Below are positions 59,353 through 64,000 of a stretch of 64,000 nucleotides of DNA, in pieces; position 1 is the stretch's first letter; the number at the start of each line of letters is the position of its first letter. Origin of the DNA: Bisporella sp. PMI_857. Its lineage: Eukaryota > Ascomycota > Leotiomycetes > Helotiales > Helotiaceae. The notes beneath the pieces were generated by a model, which did not search any database, was not told the DNA's origin, and was given only the letters and a program-made list of their open reading frames with translations. Location of the stretch: the NCBI GenBank assembly GCA_021307315.1, contig JAJSPD010000049.1, positions 298,018 to 362,017 of the forward strand. The letters run 5' to 3'. The translations under genes and the position numbers were made by a program.

Positions 59353-60350
59353 TTTCCTGTTTGCGTGAAAAAGACTGAATATTGCAGAATCAATTCAGCT
59401 GATAAAAGGCTTAGGTACACAGGTGATTGTGTAATACCAAGCCTCTTGGGTTAGCTGCTAGCCTTTCATATATTACAAAAACTGTTTATTTTCACTTTTA
59501 CCGTATTTTCTACCCCGCGTGTATAGATGTCGGCAGCGAAAGGCGATGCAACCATTTCTTCTCTCTATTTAGCTTGTGTTTAACCCGTAAGGCTGTGCCA
59601 GTAAGCTGCATTGGTAAGAGCAATACCTTGCAAATTGCTATACCCTACCTACCTATTGTACATCAATCCTTTCTTGTAATCTGTCCTACTACTTGTTGCA
59701 TGTTTCAGCTGGCCAGGTAAATGCCATATATTTAACCTTTGAACTTATTTTCAAACTCACACTGTGTACACCTTTCGATCCCACCATTAATATATAGAAT
59801 TGCGCTTATGCTGTTTGATTTTTTATCAAATTTACAACAAATTTAGTGACACTGTATTGACTAGATCGACATGGCTAAAAGCAGCGCTACAGGCGACGAT
59901 TTCGGGCTACCGGGAGAGCCGGGCTGTGCAAGAGCTATTGCGTCAGTTGGGCTGCGGGGGTGTTTTCGGCTTATCTTTCGCCGGTAATTATATTAGTAGC
60001 ATTTAGAGGCGGGAAAAGCCAAGCACAATGCCAACGCTAACGACCGCGCTAGGGCAACTCCTCAGAGCGTTCAGGTCTCGCTTAAGTGGGAGATTTAGCC
60101 AATCAGAACGTTTCTGTTAAATTGTTATTTTTTACAACTACTTTATGCCTTTTATAATAGTTTCACAATATTATTTTCAACAGATTATCGATAGACAAAA
60201 GCTTGCTAATTATACTAAATATGTAAGTCTTGCCCTGTTTATCGTTTTAAAAATTCACTATCACGTGACTGGGCTACAGGGTCTGAATGCCCTGGCTGTT
60301 CAAGGGATAAGGCGGTGTCAGCAAGGGGTTTGGTAGGGGACTAATGAACT
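59353..60350. other. Intergenic, no gene seen
   Basis: AT-rich, then a GC-richer patch near 59870-60100 with no convincing ORF. TCACGTGA (E-box-like) at about 60262-60269. Confidence 0.45.
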
Positions 60351-60356
60351 GTGGCT

Positions 60357-60385
60357 TGAATCGTGGCGCCAGGCGCCACGATTCA
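60357..60385. repeat. Perfect palindrome, 14-bp arms, one-base loop
   Basis: TGAATCGTGGCGCC, then A, then GGCGCCACGATTCA. It overlaps the first codons of the decayed gene that follows. Confidence 0.95.
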
Positions 60386-60399
60386 GCTTTGCCAACTCC

Positions 60400-61501
60400 C
60401 AGGCCTCTACAATGTCTGTTGCTGTTTGCTGCAGCGGAAAACACCAAAGGCGCCTCGTTCGCAGTGCAAGAACTGCGAGATCCGAGACGACCTCTACGAA
60501 TATCATGAACTCGACAAGACAAAGCTGGATGCACTCGAGGACTCTATACAGAGTTCTATTTGCGACTTTGGTCTTCACAGCGATCTAGTTCATTTTCCTC
60601 ATCCCCAGCAGGAATTCTCACAACATACTTCCCTCCTTCCGAAAGCCATCCATCAGATCGAAAGTCGCTGTGATATTCGACAATCGAGCAGATTCAAGAC
60701 TCGTTCCCGTTATCCTCCACTTCTCCTCCATCCTTGGGCCAGACTGGCCCATCCTCCTCTTCACCACATCAACCTTTGGGACTGTATCGAAGACATTCCA
60801 TCGAAAGATTAAAGATGGATCTATCTAGCTTCGTGAACTGTCTAGCGCTGTCGACTTCGAGAATCATACGGATGTCTCTGCCTTTATGACAACGCCTCGG
60901 TTATGGGAACAGCTTGCGCCAGCAAAGCATGTCTTGCTCTTCCAGCTGGATAGCATTATCTGCTCAAATTCCCCCTTCGAAATAAACGACTACTTACAGT
61001 ACGACTTGGTCGGCGCGCCCATACAAAACTTATTAGGCTGGGGACTGGGTTTCAACGGGGTTGTCATTACGAAATCTAGACAAGACAATGCAAATCGTGC
61101 GCAACAACAACTGGGCGGCTGAAGTAAAAATTCTAAGGAGAAAGGGTTGGACAGCGTGCCTATATTACCAACAGGAACTAGTGATATTAATGTTATATTT
61201 CCCGGCTACAGCAACTCGCCGAGAATACAATATGAGGACCAATGGTTCTTCAAGAAGTTTATGGAGCTTCCAGGTGCAATTTTACCGCCGTGAATGTATC
61301 GAAAACATTTTCTGTGGAGTCATTGCCGTATGATACCCCTTTTGGTGTAAGGTTTTTCCCCAGCTGGTGAGTGGAAAGAATACTATCTGATAATTGTAGT
61401 ACCACAAACCAGGCTATGCTACACCGGAGCAAAAAAAGCATTTGGATGAGTATTGTCCAGAGTATACCTTGGCGACCAGTCAGTCGATTATTGATGCATA
61501 A
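60400..61501 (+). pseudogene. Decayed DUF5672 (glycosyltransferase-like) gene
   Basis: The plus strand reads VAVIFDNRADSRLVPVILHF, GPDWPILLFTTSTFG and HRKIKDGSI, then TAG, then LRELSSAVDFE, LWEQLAPAKHVLLFQLDSII, YLQYDLVGAPIQ, GWGLGFNG; a shift of one base follows before LSLRNLDKTMQIVRNN; a further break precedes the GT-AG intron that leads to YHKPGYATPEQKKHLDEYCP ending SQSIIDA. The stop replaces the Gln that the family has, consistent with C-to-T change. DUF5672 proteins are predicted GT-A glycosyltransferase-like enzymes with an N-terminal anchor. Exact 5' end unknown. Confidence 0.7.
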
Positions 61502-64000
61502 GCATTATAGCAGTTTGAGTGAGATGATTTACCCTTGAATGAATCTCTTGTATATTTGGAGTATGGCGCCTGCATCATTGAGATTTTCTGTCGATGTGCT
61601 TTAACACATTATCGAGTTTGTTCCACGACACTCGAAATGCTCTTTTGACCACTCTCTTTCTCCATCGCAACTCCACTATTCTCTAGGTGGCACTCATTGC
61701 CTTCAAAACAGCACATCTGGTAGTAAGTAACAATAGGCCCAATCTCATTTCTGCCACCACTCACTCTGCAAGACCCTCTAGATATTGCGAGTTGATGGCA
61801 AGTAAGTAATAAGTTTCCCCAGCAGAGTCAAGAAGTCATGTACAATGCTAGCAAGAATTTTATAGTATTTAATTGAAACATTATCGAGATGAGAAGCATA
61901 TTAATATAATAATGAAGTGCTTTGCGTGAAGCTTGCTAAATACGTGGGCCTCAAAACCTTACTATTGTTCAGCACAACATGGGGTTGACCTACGTGAACA
62001 GAAACATACTCAACCGAAGAGACTCAATTCCAAGGATCGCCTCCCCCGTCGAAGTTGGAGTTGTTTTTCAAGGTCCTCAGCTCAACTCTGAATATCGTAA
62101 TAGTCCTCTTAATCTTCACAATCTACACATTGTTGGCGAACACTGGCCGTCGCTACGCCAACACCACGATTTCTGGTTTGAGAAGAGTGACCTCATCGAT
62201 TTTCTCCGCTACAGCAAGCCAATCGCCGAATCATTCCGTCTCACAGCCCTTCTCAACCTCTTCGCATCCGCCGCGTACTGGGTTGTTATTATTATTATTT
62301 TCAGACACGACCAGGACCGTTTACGGGGCCTGGACTAATGTGTTCACCACGCACTGCTCCTGTAGTGAACGCCATTACCTTTACGATCTTTTGGCTCAAG
62401 TTTTACGACCCTGCTCTAGACCTCGCCAAAGTTATTACTTCTACTAATAAGTACATCGAAACGGTATATAGCACAGAAAATAATTTGTTCACTTTTTTGT
62501 AGTCACATTTAGCAATATAATTGACCGGCTGATATATGTACAGTAATAAATTAAATTACAAATTAAAAAAGGGTAGTAATTCTTGAATAATTAATAGTTA
62601 TCTAGTGTTATTATTACATCTTATCAAAATCAATAACCCCGCGTTTCCGGCTTTACTAATTAATTGCACAACAGTTATATATAATTGATATTTAACCAGA
62701 TTCAATTACTTTGTTAATAGTTACAGTATAAAATCGATCTATAACACTGTAGTACAAAGAAAGGGGAAATGAGCAATTAGACTTCGGTTAGAGCTCTTAT
62801 ATCGAGATTATAAAACCTATAGCCATTTCAGCTTCAGCTTTATTTTCGCCTTCGTTTGTTGTAGCTCTATACAATCTGGCTCATTGTATACGATCATTTA
62901 ATGTAGCAAGCTTAGGTAACGATTTTAAGTAGTGGTAATTTCGTAACTTAGCAACATATTCCGTGAAAAAGTAGCATTGCAGCTTCGGTTTCAAGATCCA
63001 AAGGTATTGTATGCTAATTAACCTACCAAGTTGGCTACAGAGTGAGGAAAATGGGCTATCTACCTGGTCTGGAGTAGCTAAAGACTCAGATGTGGAAAGA
63101 GCGATTGTGCTTTAAAGATGGGATTTGAGTTCTTTGAAGTATTTTTTTAAGAATAAAGATCTGAGACTTGACAAATTATGTACTTAACTTGACATTTAAA
63201 GTTAGTTTGTACAATAATCTAACTCGACCAAAGCTAAAGGTTAAATATAAGAAATTATTCAAATGCGTAAAGCACCGAAAAAAAAACTCTACTTTTTTAA
63301 ACTCGTTGCTACACCACCTTCGCATACATGACAATACGTCCCCATCCCTCCCCCCCCGCCTAGAATAATAACCTATCTATTACGCTATATCTACTAAGCT
63401 TGATGATTTTTGCAAATAGTTAATAATTATTTAGCAGATCTGGGTAGTGTGCCAAGCTTAAGCTTCGCACAAGAAGACAGGCAGGCTATAGAGCATCATG
63501 ACCAATGAGGATACAGTGTGCAAAGATCTACTATTGGCAAACATTCAATTTATCCGCCTGCTATTTTTGGGTTATTGGTAGGAAGGGATGGGTGTTGCTT
63601 TTGTGGGCAGATTTGAAGCTGAAGAGCCTTTGATCCTCTAGACGCCACTCCTTCCTACTCGTGCGACTTGAACCTCAGGTCATCAGATCGGCTTAATTAT
63701 ATAGAAATAAAATCTGCATACACCTATATTCAGGACAGTGGGATAGCTGCTCCTTCTCTCTCAAAAAACTCCTCCTTCTCTAAGCCCCTCTAGGCACTAG
63801 GAATATCGAGAGATGGAGCGTTCTGCCTCAAATAATCTGCCCGCCTTGGCAATGCGCAGAGATCATATAAAACACATCCCGAGAATGATTCACTTTTCAA
63901 GTCTGATTTAATGCGCTAAGTTTCCCTCTCTTCAAATCTCGTCATTTTTTCCACGCTTTTCATTTCTTTCAGTCCATTTTCCACTTGCAGAAATGCGGCC
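61502..64000. other. AT-rich, gene-poor right end
   Basis: The plus ORFs at 61979-62338 and 62055-62447 overlap in two frames and have hydrophobic but not recognisable sequence; I do not call them. 62460-63420 is strongly AT-rich. 63860-64000 looks like a promoter and 5' UTR (ATATAAAA near 63867, pyrimidine-rich sequence) for a plus-strand gene beginning outside the window. Confidence 0.4.

Noticed and set aside
61979..62447. Two overlapping plus ORFs with hydrophobic stretches
   Set aside because: Two frames equally open, no recognisable family, no splice structure.
63645..63710. tRNA-like GACTTGAACCTCAGG sequence
   Set aside because: The T stem does not pair and no acceptor or anticodon arm can be drawn.
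1..64000. CRISPR arrays, bacterial operons, prophage
   Set aside because: Intron-rich eukaryotic genes throughout; no regularly spaced repeats seen.

Overview
The window is nuclear DNA of a filamentous ascomycete (Pezizomycotina). Genes carry many short GT-AG introns (about 45-75 b) with TACTAAC/GCTAAC-like branch points, housekeeping genes match well-known fungal families, and several dead genes and AT-rich islands look damaged by C-to-T (RIP-like) mutation. A leotiomycete is my guess from overall impression only; nothing in the sequence proves the class.

Layout. 1-1.8 kb: a broken extracellular/apple-domain gene and a split tRNA-Ser(CGA). 2.3-4.2 kb: a Ytp1-family membrane protein. 4.2-8.4 kb: no gene I can name. 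8.4-23.7 kb: a conventional housekeeping block: MYND zinc-finger protein, a GC-rich orphan metallo-beta-lactamase (PKS thioesterase type), Ubp8-like deubiquitinase, EFM5 (eEF1A methyltransferase), the 40-kDa complex I subunit, RPN9, the rhomboid RBD2 and GAA1. 24.6-33.2 kb: accessory block with an ankyrin pseudogene, a small secreted peptide candidate, a kinase gene with one nonsense codon, a CorA-like membrane protein and a small two-exon gene of unknown function. 33-36 kb: AT-rich, gene-poor DNA.

36.2-59.4 kb: a secondary-metabolite-type tailoring cluster. Dead copies of a BBE-like FAD oxidase and a UbiA prenyltransferase (36.3-38.0 kb) sit next to the living set: O-methyltransferase, salicylate-hydroxylase-like FAD monooxygenase, PTH11-like receptor, secreted BBE-like FAD oxidase, cupin protein, UbiA prenyltransferase, P450, second BBE-like oxidase, SDR and a second P450. 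Several pairs are divergent with shared promoters (39.3-40.3, 43.2-43.7, 48.7-49.9 kb). No PKS, NRPS or terpene synthase is inside the window, so the aromatic acceptor must be made elsewhere, come from primary metabolism, or be encoded outside. The gene content suggests a prenylated aromatic (meroterpenoid) that is hydroxylated, methylated and oxidatively cyclised; that is inference. A 1,048-bp AT-rich element with about 40-bp inverted termini and TA target duplications (pogo/Fot1-like relic) lies inside the cluster between the SDR and the last P450.

59.4-64 kb: a decayed DUF5672-type glycosyltransferase-like gene beginning at a perfect 14-bp-arm palindrome, then AT-rich DNA without a recognisable gene. 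Exon boundaries were read by eye; most are frame-checked and ends marked approximate are stated so.
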